A stretch of DNA of 64,000 bases from JBBATK01 sp044228285 (GTDB lineage: Bacteria; Bacteroidota; Ignavibacteria; Kapaibacteriales; NICIL-2), in assembly GCA_044228285.1 (NCBI GenBank), contig JBGAVD010000001.1, positions 124,001 through 188,000 of the forward strand. Reading direction: 5' to 3'. Of the stretch, positions 1-8,500 are shown piece after piece. A program made the translations under genes and the position numbers. The notes under the pieces were generated by a model, which did not search any database, had not been told where the DNA came from, and saw nothing but the letters and a program-made list of their open reading frames with translations. The first letter of the stretch is position 1, and each line of letters begins with the position of its first letter.

Positions 1-105
1 ATGATTCCGACTATCTTTTCCAGGATTTCTGCTCAGCAATGCAGAACTCGGCTATCTAGTCGCCACCCATCATTTCATTTTTTCGCTTGCCAGAATCCTT
101 CTTTG

Positions 106-118
106 CGCTATTTTAGCG
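106..118. repeat. mini-hairpin upstream of tRNA-Tyr
   Basis: CGCTA, loop TTT, TAGCG: a perfect 5-bp stem with a three-nucleotide loop, 12 bases before tRNA-Tyr. It resembles the short triloop palindromes found in other spacers of this window. No clear promoter was seen in bases 1-130. Confidence 0.4.
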
Positions 119-130
119 GGCTAATATCCC

Positions 131-212
131 GGGCAGGTACCTAAGTGGCTAACGGGGGCAGACTGTAAATCTGCTGTCATCGACTTCGGCGGTTCGAATC
201 CGTCCCTGCCCA
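131..212 (+). tRNA. tRNA-Tyr (GTA)
   Basis: A class II tRNA of 82 nt with a long variable arm. The acceptor stem GGGCAGG pairs with CCTGCCC, the anticodon GTA is at 165-167, the T arm contains GGTTCGAATCC and the discriminator is A212. CCA is not encoded. It is the first gene of a loosely spaced tRNA group leading into secE-nusG. Confidence 0.97.
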
Positions 213-525
213 CAGCATATTCGCCATGCACTGCTGCGGACTTGTTGTGAATGCAAAAGACCGAGCAACAGTGTTTGTGCGATACGATCTATGAAAACGG
301 AATTACGACGGAAGCTGATCAGTAGGTCAACCGACGCTATTGAGCAGTGTATGTGAATTTTGTGTTGAGCGAAAGCATGGTTGATGAAACATCAACAGCT
401 CAGTGAAGTTCCAACGTGGCAGAGCTCTTATAGGCTGAGTAACTGAGTATTTGATTATCTGAGTACCGAGAGATAGCAGAGAAATAGTGACTACAGAGTT
501 GAGTGTCTGTGGAATGTTTGTGTAT
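213..525. other. spacer between tRNA-Tyr and tRNA-Gly(TCC)
   Basis: 313 bases without a credible reading frame or RNA gene. I see no terminator with a T-run. Tyr and Gly tRNAs in this position are usually only a few bases apart, so the spacing is long. Confidence 0.6.
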
Positions 526-597
526 GCGGGAGTAACTCAGTGGTAGAGTCACAGCCTTCCAAGCTGTTGGTCGCGAGTTCGAGCCTCGTCTCCCGCT
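526..597 (+). tRNA. tRNA-Gly (TCC)
   Basis: 72 nt. The acceptor GCGGGAG pairs with CTCCCGC, the D stem is ACTC/GAGT, the anticodon stem ACAGC/GCTGT encloses the loop CTTCCAA with anticodon TCC at 558-560, and the T loop is GTTCGAG. The discriminator is T597. CCA is not encoded. Confidence 0.96.
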
Positions 598-1204
598 CAA
601 CATCTACCTTGCAAGCTTTGGTAATGTTTTTCGTACGTAGTGCTTATTGAGCAAGGGCTCGGAAGCAACGATGAAAAGAGAAAGTTTGGAGATTGGGATG
701 AACGGAATTCAGTCTTGCTTTACCAGAATCGTAAGCGATTCATTGGATAAGCAGAATTGGAATCCAGACCGACACAAGCCGCGGGCTTCGTAGCAATTCG
801 GCGATGGACACAGGTTCATCGGGTTGTTTGAAAGAAGAAAAAAGTGACTGTGCGACAAGAGTAGTTTCGGGCAGTTGATTCGGTTGATTCGTTGAAGCTG
901 TCTGGCGAGAAGGTTCGTAGGTGTTTGAGTCCACTGTTTGAGCTTGAACACGACGAAAGCGAATGCAGGCACTTTTTGAAAGTAGTTCGGTCTTTGACTT
1001 TGCTCGCTGTTTTTTTAGCGGGTGTAAGAGCGAGGTACGAACGAGGTTGTGACGTTAGAGGTCTTGGTTGCAAAGCGCATTTTCTCAGTTACTCATGTTT
1101 TTCGTGAGTGCTGCTAAAATGAAGGATGCGAAAGGCACTAGCTTATAGCTTTGAAATAAGTTTGAGAAAAGCAATCATGAATAGGTGTCGGGAAACATCC
1201 CTTT
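598..1204. other. 607-bp spacer between two tRNA-Gly genes
   Basis: No supported gene. Short reading frames on both strands are low-complexity and have no family look. It holds a small palindrome GAATCG-TAAG-CGATTC at 726-741. A TAGCTTTG at 1146-1153 matches the Bacteroidota -7 element (TAnnTTTG) and lies 52 bases before tRNA-Gly(CCC), but there is no TTTG at the expected -33 distance, so a promoter is only possible. Confidence 0.5.
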
Positions 1205-1276
1205 GCGGGAGTAGCTCAGTGGTAGAGCATCAGTTTCCCAAACTGAGGGTCGCGGGTTCAAACCCCGTTTCCCGCT
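1205..1276 (+). tRNA. tRNA-Gly (CCC)
   Basis: 72 nt. The acceptor GCGGGAG pairs with TTCCCGC (one G-T pair). The anticodon stem TCAGT/ACTGA encloses TTCCCAA, anticodon CCC at 1237-1239. The T arm GCGGGTTCAAACCCCG is intact. It is a second glycine isoacceptor in the same group; its 5' half is nearly identical to tRNA-Gly(TCC). Confidence 0.96.
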
Positions 1277-1286
1277 CAATACGGTT

Positions 1287-1359
<73 letters not shown>

Positions 1360-1366
1360 CGAGGAT

Positions 1367-1439
1367 AGGGGTGTAGCTCAACTGGTAGAGTAGCGGTCTC
1401 CAAAACCGTTGGTTGCGGGTTCGATTCCTGCCGCCCCTG
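1367..1439 (+). tRNA. tRNA-Trp (CCA)
   Basis: 73 nt. The acceptor AGGGGTG pairs with CGCCCCT (one wobble). The anticodon loop CTCCAAA gives CCA at 1400-1402; the discriminator is G1439. It lies 25 bases before secE, the usual tRNA-Trp-secE-nusG order, and is probably co-transcribed with it. Confidence 0.97.
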
Positions 1440-1464
1440 CTCAAAAACATATGAAAGGTTTGAT

Positions 1465-1659
1465 ATGATTATCGATGACATAAAACTGTTTTTCAACGAC
1501 GTCTCGAAAGAGATGAAGAAAGTTACGTGGCCAACACGCGAGCAGCTTCGTGAGTCGACCATCGTTGTGGCAGTGACTTGTGTGTTGATTTCGGTCTTTG
1601 TATTCGTGGTGGATATCATCATGAGTTCGGGTATGAATTTCATCTACAGCAAGTTTTAA
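1465..1659 (+). CDS. secE: preprotein translocase subunit SecE
   Basis: 64 aa, the usual short single-span bacterial SecE of the SecYEG translocon in the inner membrane. The conserved amphipathic stretch VSKEMKKVTWPTREQL (about residues 13-28) is followed by one membrane segment (about 32-53). ATG 1465 has an AAAGG-like ribosome site a few bases upstream. It sits between tRNA-Trp and nusG, as in most bacteria, which supports the call. Confidence 0.97.
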   Translation: MIIDDIKLFFNDVSKEMKKVTWPTREQLRESTIVVAVTCVLISVFVFVVDIIMSSGMNFIYSKF

Positions 1660-1661
1660 CC

Positions 1662-2231
1662 ATGGGAACTGTCGTACCAGCTCAAACACCAAAATGGTAT
1701 GCATTGCGTACCTACACCGGGCATGAAGCCAAGGTGAAGACGGCGTTGGAGCAAGAGATCAAGCGCTACCCTCATCTAGAGGGCAAGATCATTAATGTGA
1801 TTATCCCTGAGGAAACAGTTTTTGAAGTGCGAAACGGCAAGCGTCGTCAGCGAGTAAAGAACTTTCTTCCGGGCTACATTATGATTGAAGTTGCCTTAGA
1901 TAAGAAAGTGCATGATATAATCACCAGTTTGCAAGGGGTAGTTGGTTTTCTTGCAGCGAATGCAAAGTCAGAGCCTCAGGCACTGCAGCCGGATGAAGTG
2001 GCCCGTATTCTTGGTCGTGTGGAAGAGCGTAAAGACGTTGCCACGATTGAGCATGCCTTTCAGATTGGCGATCCGATTAAGGTTATTGAAGGTCCATTCT
2101 CGAACTTTAGTGGTTCAGTGAAGGAAGTCAATAATGAAAAGCAAAAGTTGAAAGTGGAAGTTGGTATTCTTGGACGTCGTACACCTGTAGAACTGGATTT
2201 CGATCAGGTTGAAATAGAGCGTCCGCAATAA
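1662..2231 (+). CDS. nusG: transcription termination/antitermination factor NusG
   Basis: 189 aa from ATG 1662, two bases after the secE stop; this start gives the canonical N terminus with KWYALRTYTGHE. The NGN domain occupies about residues 10-120 (with FLPGYIMIEV and GVVGFL) and the KOW domain follows at about 135-165 (DPIKVIEGPFSNFSG). NusG binds the RNA polymerase clamp and couples transcription to Rho or the ribosome. The reading frame extends upstream into secE, but those codons carry no NusG homology. Confidence 0.97.
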   Translation: MGTVVPAQTPKWYALRTYTGHEAKVKTALEQEIKRYPHLEGKIINVIIPEETVFEVRNGKRRQRVKNFLPGYIMIEVALDKKVHDIITSLQGVVGFLAANAKSEPQALQPDEVARILGRVEERKDVATIEHAFQIGDPIKVIEGPFSNFSGSVKEVNNEKQKLKVEVGILGRRTPVELDFDQVEIERPQ

Positions 2232-2361
2232 GAGCAACCCCACACCCGTTAGCGGTTTTCTGAGATAGAGTCCTTCAACTGAGCATGAAGCTCTGGATTT
2301 CTTTCACAGTCAGCACCGCGACAGCACAGTACATTTTCTTATTTATTGAAGTGAGTTCGCA

Positions 2362-2790
2362 ATGGCAAAAAAGATAATGGGACAGTTCAAATTGCAGTTA
2401 AAGGCTGGGGAAGCTACTATGGCTCCACCAGTTGGTCCTGCATTTGGTCAACGTGGTTTGAACGGTTCTGAATTCGTCAAGCAATTCAATGCGCGTACCG
2501 CAAAGCAGCAGGGTATGATCGTTCCTGCGCAGATTACTTTCTTTTCAGATAAGAGCTTCACCTTTGTTGTGAAGTCACCTCCGGCAGCAGTTTTGTTGGC
2601 GAAGGCAGTAGGTATCGAAAAGGGATCTGGCCAACCAAACCGTAACAAGGTTGGTACGGTGAAGCGTGCGCAATTGGAAGAAATCGCCAAGATCAAAATG
2701 GGCGATTTGAATTGCGACTCCATGGAAAGCGCTGTTTCCATGATTGCAGGTTCCGCTCGTAGTATGGGCTTGCAAGTAGAAGGACTCTAA
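2362..2790 (+). CDS. rplK: 50S ribosomal protein L11
   Basis: 142 aa, normal length. The N terminus carries the proline-rich GEATMAPPVGPAFGQRGLN (residues 17-35) that contacts thiostrepton-type antibiotics and EF-G, and the C-terminal RNA-binding domain holds KTVG-like NKVGTVKRAQLEEIA. L11 binds 23S rRNA in the GTPase-associated centre. A 130-nt spacer separates it from nusG. Confidence 0.98.
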   Translation: MAKKIMGQFKLQLKAGEATMAPPVGPAFGQRGLNGSEFVKQFNARTAKQQGMIVPAQITFFSDKSFTFVVKSPPAAVLLAKAVGIEKGSGQPNRNKVGTVKRAQLEEIAKIKMGDLNCDSMESAVSMIAGSARSMGLQVEGL

Positions 2791-2806
2791 GATCGAATGA
2801 CTCGCT

Positions 2807-2837
2807 AACGCAACTGTTGTCTTTCAACGGTTGCGTT
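2807..2837 (+). promoter_or_regulatory. 13-bp hairpin after rplK
   Basis: AACGCAACTGTTG, loop TCTTT, CAACGGTTGCGTT: 13 pairs with one T-G, starting 17 bases after the rplK stop. No T-run follows, so it is not a standard terminator. In the 308-bp rplK-rplA spacer it could be an RNA-processing site, a 3'-end stabiliser or a weak attenuator. A smaller hairpin TTGCC-TGTT-GGCAA follows at 2870-2883. The rest of the spacer to 3098 shows nothing more. Confidence 0.6.
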
Positions 2838-3098
2838 TGCCGTATTTGACACCATGCTGAAAATGTCGGTTGCCTGTTGGCAATTGGCTGATTCAAACAA
2901 GTTCTTGTTGGCCTGTGATGAGGATCACTGAACACAAGATCAATTCACCGCAGCAAAGTGCTGAGTGGTGAAGGGCCAGTAGGTAGTGAAACACTGCATA
3001 TTGGATCCATTCTTTTCATTAACGTGTGAGACGAAGGGTGATTCGAGACTGCTTGCAGATCTTTACACGCCAACGTCGTTTGAAGCACAGGAGGACAT

Positions 3099-3809
3099 AT
3101 GTCTGAAACTCACGGAAAACGCTATCGCGCAGCCGCAAAGAAAATTGATGCGCGAAAAGAATACGACTTCAAGTCAGCTATTGCCGCTATTAAAGAAACG
3201 GCAAAAGCAAAGTTCGACGAGTCGTTTGAAGTATCTCTCCGCCTCGGTGTAGACCCACGTAAAGCAGATCAATTGGTACGTGGCACTGTATCACTTCCAC
3301 ACGGAACCGGTAAAACCGTTCGTGTATTGGTGGTCGCAAAGGCTCCAAAGGACAAAGAAGCTTTGGATGCTGGTGCAGATCATGCAGGATTCACCGAATA
3401 CCTCGAAAAACTTCAGTCCGGTTGGGCTGACATCGATGTGATTATTGCAACACCAGATGTGATGGGTGACCTTGGTAAGCTTGGTCGTGTGCTTGGACCT
3501 CGTGGTCTTATGCCAAATCCAAAGTCTGGTACCGTAACATTCGATGTAGCGAAAGCGGTTAAAGAGGTGAAGGCTGGAAAGATTGAATACCGTGTTGACA
3601 AAGCTGGAAATGTTCAAGCGGCTGTTGGAAAGTGTTCCTTCAATGAAACACAACTCGCAGAAAACGTCATGAGCTTTTTCCAAAGCATTGTGCGCGCGAA
3701 GCCTGCAACAGCAAAAGGCAAATACATCCGTAGTATGTATTTCGCATCAACAATGGGCCCTAGCGTGAAGGTTGCAGAATCTTCACTGGGTATGAAGACC
3801 GAAGGCTAA
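3099..3809 (+). CDS. rplA: 50S ribosomal protein L1
   Basis: 236 aa, normal for L1, with a strong ribosome site (AGGAGG) before ATG 3099. The signature KADQLVRGTVSLPHGTGK (domain I) and the domain II segment DVMGDLGKLGRVLGPRGLMPNP are intact. L1 binds the 23S L1 stalk and in many bacteria represses its own L11-L1 operon by binding the mRNA. The 308-nt gap from rplK is unusually long for this pair. Confidence 0.98.
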   Translation: MSETHGKRYRAAAKKIDARKEYDFKSAIAAIKETAKAKFDESFEVSLRLGVDPRKADQLVRGTVSLPHGTGKTVRVLVVAKAPKDKEALDAGADHAGFTEYLEKLQSGWADIDVIIATPDVMGDLGKLGRVLGPRGLMPNPKSGTVTFDVAKAVKEVKAGKIEYRVDKAGNVQAAVGKCSFNETQLAENVMSFFQSIVRAKPATAKGKYIRSMYFASTMGPSVKVAESSLGMKTEG

Positions 3810-3917
3810 GATGTGCGATGGAGTATGTTCGCATGCACCGCCGACATCAAGTGCTTTTTTCTTCACAAGGTCAACAGGTAGTACTTAATTCACATTGGCT
3901 ATTACGCAATCCTGTAA

Positions 3918-3960
3918 GGACATCGCTTCTCAAGTTGGGCGCAAGCTTAATTTGATGTCT
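3918..3960 (+). promoter_or_regulatory. candidate L10 (rplJ) mRNA leader structure
   Basis: GGACATC (3918-3924) pairs with GATGTCT (3954-3960) and encloses the hairpin AAGTT-GGGCGCA-AGCTT (3932-3948). It lies 26 bases before rplJ. In many bacteria the L10-L7/L12 complex binds such a leader to control translation of rplJ-rplL. Position and nested stems fit; I cannot confirm the kink-turn motif by eye. Confidence 0.35.
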
Positions 3961-3985
3961 GAGCAGAATTAATCAAAGGGTTTAT

Positions 3986-4513
3986 ATGGTATCCAAAGAG
4001 CAGAAACAAGCGGTAGTGACTGAATTGGGCGAAAAGATGCGCAATGCTTCTGCATTGTACTTCGTTGACTTCGCACACATGACTGTCGACCAAGATTGGG
4101 CTCTTCGCAAGGAATTCAAAGCAAAGGGTATTGAGTATCGTGTTGCAAAAAACACCTTCCTCCTCCGTGCTTTGAAAGAATCTGGCAGCGCTGACATTAC
4201 AGCTAAACAGCTGTTTGGTCAAACCGCAGTCATTTTCGCTAGCGAGAATGATCCAATCTCTCCAGCTAAAATTCTTCGTGATTTCTCTGCAAAGTCAGAG
4301 AAGCCACGTTTGAAAGTAGCTGTGGTTGAGAGTGTAGTGTACGATGGTTCGCAGCTCAAAGTCATTGCTGACTTCCCAACTCGCGAAGAAATTATCGCGG
4401 GTATCCTTGGTAGCATCAACGCTCCTATCTCAGGAATCGTTGGCTCTATCAACGCCGTCATGCGTGACCTTTCCTCGGTTATCGAGGAAGTGGCTCGCAA
4501 AAAGGCAGCCTAA
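3986..4513 (+). CDS. rplJ: 50S ribosomal protein L10
   Basis: 175 aa, standard for L10. The N-terminal rRNA-binding domain shows ALYFVDFAHMTVDQDWALRK and VAKNTFLLRAL. The C-terminal helix (about 145-175) binds L7/L12 dimers. The ribosome site AAAGGG lies just upstream. It is followed by rplL after 132 nt, the usual L10-L12 pair, and probably feeds back on its own leader. Confidence 0.98.
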   Translation: MVSKEQKQAVVTELGEKMRNASALYFVDFAHMTVDQDWALRKEFKAKGIEYRVAKNTFLLRALKESGSADITAKQLFGQTAVIFASENDPISPAKILRDFSAKSEKPRLKVAVVESVVYDGSQLKVIADFPTREEIIAGILGSINAPISGIVGSINAVMRDLSSVIEEVARKKAA

Positions 4514-4645
4514 GTTCTTTATGACCTTCGGGTATCAGCGCTGAGATATCAGCATGGTCCTGGAGTGAGAACGAAAGGTGGATGCAGGTGCATCGTGTAG
4601 CGTAGGTAACATTAGAATATTAACATTTTATTATTGGAGTATCTC

Positions 4646-5020
4646 ATGGCAGCAAATATCGATGAATTGGTAGAAAAGATCAGTGCACTTACACTTGGCG
4701 AAGCTTCTGAACTCAAGAAGGCTTTGGAAGATAAGTTCGGTGTAACGGCAGCAGCCCCAATGATGATGGGCGCAGCTCCTGCAGCAGCAGCTGCAGCAGT
4801 TGAAGAAAAGACCGAATTTGATGTTGAACTCACCGACGGTGGTGCACAAAAGCTCAACGTTATTAAGGTTGTTCGCGAAATCACCGGTCTTGGCTTGAAG
4901 GAAGCTAAGGACACCGTTGAAGGCGCTCCAAAAATCATCAAGGAAGGCGCAACCAAGGAAGATGCTGAAGCACTGAAGAAGAAGCTTGAAGAAGCAGGCG
5001 CTAAGGTAACCTTGAAATAA
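4646..5020 (+). CDS. rplL: 50S ribosomal protein L7/L12
   Basis: 124 aa from ATG 4646, preceded by GGAG; a start four codons earlier would add a non-conserved MEYL. The order is an N-terminal dimerisation helix (DELVEKISALTLGEASELKK), an Ala-rich hinge (about 37-55, with MMMGAAPAAAAAA) and the globular C-terminal domain (VIKVVREITGLGLKEAKDTVEG) that recruits translation GTPases. Confidence 0.98.
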   Translation: MAANIDELVEKISALTLGEASELKKALEDKFGVTAAAPMMMGAAPAAAAAAVEEKTEFDVELTDGGAQKLNVIKVVREITGLGLKEAKDTVEGAPKIIKEGATKEDAEALKKKLEEAGAKVTLK

Positions 5021-5160
5021 GGTTTGCCGCAGGAGCAGCATTGCAGTGAACGAGCTTCTCTGCACCAATGGACTTCAGGTGTTGGTTTTCTATCGCCTGA
5101 TGTCGTCAATAATTGATGGTTAGTAACGCATGTATCATGCCTACTACCCAACGCAACTCT

Positions 5161-5201
5161 GAGCATTGAGATCCTTCGCATTTGAAGGATCTCAATAGCT
5201 C
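5161..5201 (+). promoter_or_regulatory. very stable hairpin in the rplL-rpoB spacer
   Basis: ATTGAGATCCTTC (5165-5177), loop GCATTT, GAAGGATCTCAAT (5184-5196) is a perfect 13-bp stem. It is extended by GAGC/GCTC across one bulged A, giving 17 pairs. No T-run follows directly. Its 3' arm GGATCTC can instead pair with GAGATCC at 5299-5305, which is followed by nine T. In E. coli this spacer contains a partial terminator and an RNase III site, so a similar role is plausible but unproven. Confidence 0.7.
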
Positions 5202-5298
5202 TGGTTGAACGCAGCACCCACGTGGTGCATGATCTTTTTCATAGAACTTGTACGCTTTGTACATCTGGGATTTTCCGACTGCGTTTGTGTTTGCTTGG

Positions 5299-5314
5299 GA
5301 GATCCTTTTTTTTT
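5299..5314 (+). promoter_or_regulatory. GAGATCC followed by a T9 run, possible attenuator arm
   Basis: GAGATCC (5299-5305) is complementary to GGATCTC (5187-5193), the 3' arm of the upstream hairpin. It is followed at once by nine T (5306-5314). The two pairings exclude each other, the layout of an attenuator, although the alternative loop would be about 105 nt, with a small GCACC/GGTGC hairpin inside. Confidence 0.35.
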
Positions 5315-5437
5315 GCCCTTACTTGACGAACTCGTCGCACTCTTCGCTGTAGGCTTCGAAAGCTGTAAACGTTAGAGTGGCACTTGCTTCGACGCTCTTA
5401 TGAAGTCTATACGATCATGAGTCTTTTTCTTACACGC

Positions 5438-5452
5438 GAGCGCTGCGCGCTC
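5438..5452. repeat. triloop mini-hairpin GAGCGC-TGC-GCGCTC
   Basis: A perfect 6-bp stem with loop TGC. The preceding bases TTTTTCTTAC also precede the mini-hairpin at 21500, which suggests a dispersed element rather than chance. Confidence 0.6.
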
Positions 5453-5484
5453 ACTTGTACAACGAAAGACCCATGAATCTCCGA

Positions 5485-5528
5485 AGTCTTGGGCTTCATT
5501 CAAGCCAAGCTTGAATGATTCGAAGACT
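5485..5528 (+). promoter_or_regulatory. stem-loop 57 nt before rpoB
   Basis: CATTCAAGC (5497-5505), loop CAA, GCTTGAATG (5509-5517) is a perfect 9-bp stem. It is closed by the outer stem AGTCTT (5485-5490) / AAGACT (5523-5528). Possibly an RNase III-type processing site for the long rplL-rpoB transcript, or a translational control element; function is inferred from position only. Confidence 0.5.
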
Positions 5529-5584
5529 ACGACAAAAACTGAAAACGAATATTTATTCAATCACTCACATCGAGGTATTTACTA

Positions 5585-8500
5585 ATGGCTAAAACGCATA
5601 GAAAAGGCGAAGCGATTGTATCGCACGACGATGGTGGCATCGTTCATCTGCGCAATCGTATCACCTTTGCCAAGGTACCGGATGAAGGATCGTACGTGGA
5701 CTTGCTCGGCGTACAGATTCAATCCTATAACGACTTTCTTCAGGAAGATGCTGCTTCGCAGGATCGCCTGAGCAAAGGTTTGCAGGGAGCTTTTCTCACC
5801 AACTTCCCAATTCTCGATCAGTCGGAATTGTTTCAGTTGGAGTTCATCGAGTACATCGTTGAAAAGCCAAAGTATACGGAAGAGGAATGTCGGGAACGCG
5901 AACTCACCTTCGCTAAGACCCTCAAAGCCAAACTTCGTCTCTCTTCAAAAGCCGATAAGAGCTCTGAAGATTACATCGAAGCAGTAGAGCAAGAGGTATA
6001 CCTAGGAAACGTTCCTGCGATGACTCCACGCGGTACCTTCATCATCAATGGTGCAGAGCGCGTTATCGTATCGCAATTGCACCGTTCACCTGGCGTGTTC
6101 TTCGATGAAGCAGTCCACCCGAACGGTACCAAGATCTATTCAGCACGTATCATTCCGTTCAAGGGATCGTGGGTTGAGTTTACAACCGACATCCACGACG
6201 TGATGTATGCCTATATCGATCGCAAGAAGAAATTCCCAGTCACCACGCTTTTACGTGCACTTGGTTTCTCGACCGATGAAGAAATCCTGAACCTCTTTGA
6301 TTTGACGATCAAGATTCCAAAGAAGAAAATCACTCAAGAGTTGATTGGACGTAAGATCGCTGCGGATATCATCGACATGAACACGGGTGAAATTGTTGCT
6401 ACCCGTGAGCAGATTATCGATGAACCGCTCTTTGCAGTTCTCAAAGCTTCTGGTGTTGAAGAGATTGAACTCTACAAGTACACACAAGCAAGCGATGAAC
6501 CTATCATCTCGAAGACCATTGCGAAGGATACCTCACGCAATCGCGAAGATGCTCTCGAGGCTATCTATCGTCAGATGCGTTCGAGTGAGCCACCGGATAT
6601 GGACACAGCATACGGTCTGATCCACAAGCTCTTCTTTGATGAGAAGCGTTACGACTTGGGTGTTGTTGGACGCTATCGTATCAATGACAAGCTCAAGCTT
6701 ACACAAGCAAACCAAACCACGACATTGACCAAAGAGGATATCGTTGAGATTATCCGCTACTTGATCGATCTACGCGATATGAAGCGTCCAGTGGATGATA
6801 TTGACCACTTGGGAAATCGTCGTGTTCGTACAGTTGGTGAGCAAATGACCACACAGTTCAATACGGGTCTCACCCGTATGGCTCGTACCATTAAAGAGCG
6901 TTTGTCTATTCACGACGGCGAGAGCATCACTCCTGCTGAGCTTGTGAATGCACGTACGATCACCTCCGTTGTGAATCAGTTCTTTGGTACCAACCAGCTA
7001 TCACAGTTCATGGATCAAACCAATCCATTGAGCGAGATCACGCACAAGCGTCGTACCTCTGCTCTTGGACCTGGCGGTTTGACTCGTGAGCGCGCAGGCT
7101 TCGAGGTTCGTGACGTTCACTATACACACTATGGTCGCCTCTGTCCGATTGAAACCCCTGAAGGTCCAAACATCGGTCTTATTTCCTCGCTCGCTATGCA
7201 CGCGCGCATTAACTCTTTCGGCTTCATCGAAACTCCATACCGCAAGGTTGTTAAGGGTAAGGTGACCAACGAAGTTGAGTTCTTGCCAGCAGAGCGAGAG
7301 GATGGGAAGATTATTGCACCAGCTTCAACCAAGCTTGATAAGGCAGGACACTTCGTTGAAGAACGAGTTCGTGCCCGTCAGAGTGGCGACTACGTTATGG
7401 TCGAGCCGCATGAAATCGATTACATGGACATGACAGCAGATCAAATTACTTCACCTGCTGCGTCCTTGATTCCATTCCTTGAGCATGATGACGCGAACCG
7501 TGCATTGATGGGTTCAAACATGCAACGTCAGGGCGTGCCTTTGCTACGTCCTGAGGCTCCTGTTGTAGGTACTGGCATGGAAGCTCGCGTTGCGCGCGAC
7601 TCACGTGCCTTACTTCTTGCAGAAGATGATGGAGTTGTGGATTACGTATGCGCAGATTTCGTGCGTGTTCGTTATGATGATGAGCGCACAGAAGATGAGC
7701 GACTGACATCATTTGGTGGCGACAATGTCATCACCTATCCATTGCTCAAGTACTTCCGTACAAACCAAGATACTTGTATCAACCACAAGCCTATCGTGAA
7801 GCGCGGACAACGTGTTGTTCGTGGCATGCCACTGGCAGACGGAGCTTCAACCGAAATGGGTGAGTTGGCATTGGGTCGTAACGTACTCGTTGCGTTCATG
7901 CCTTGGCGCGGATACAACTTTGAGGATGCTATCATTATCTCTGAGCGATTGGTTGCTCGTGATGTCTTTACCTCAATCCACATTGAAGAGTACACACTTC
8001 AAGTACGTGATACCAAGCGTGGTGAGGAAGAGTTTACACGTGAAATTCCAAACGTTAGCGATGACGCAACAAAGGATCTTGACGAAGGTGGTATTGTAAA
8101 CATCGGAACCAAGATCAAAGAAGGCGACATTCTGATTGGTAAGATCACTCCAAAGGGTGAATCAGATCCAACACCAGAAGAAAAGCTCTTGCGCGCAATC
8201 TTTGGAGACAAAGCAGGCGATGTAAAGGATGTGTCGCTCAAGGCACCTCCAGGCTTAAACGGTGTTGTCATCAACACCAAAGTCTTCGCTCGCCGAATGG
8301 TAACCACAGATACTGAGTTCCGCGCAGAAGAAAAGAAGCGTCAAGAAGCAATCAACCGTCGTGAAGCGAACCAGCTTCGTGATCTGGATGGTGACTTCGT
8401 AGAACGTCTGGGTCGTATTCTCGACGGACAAACCAGCATGGGTGTTCGTACTACAGATGACAAGCGTATCTATTCCAGCGGCTCGAAGATTACCGCAGCG

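Noticed and set aside
892..1107. 71-codon frame between the two Gly tRNAs
   Set aside because: No ribosome site, no family look, and composition like the surrounding spacer.
4612..5217. 201-codon frame antisense to rplL
   Set aside because: Mirror of a strongly conserved ribosomal gene; low-complexity Ser/Ala-rich product.
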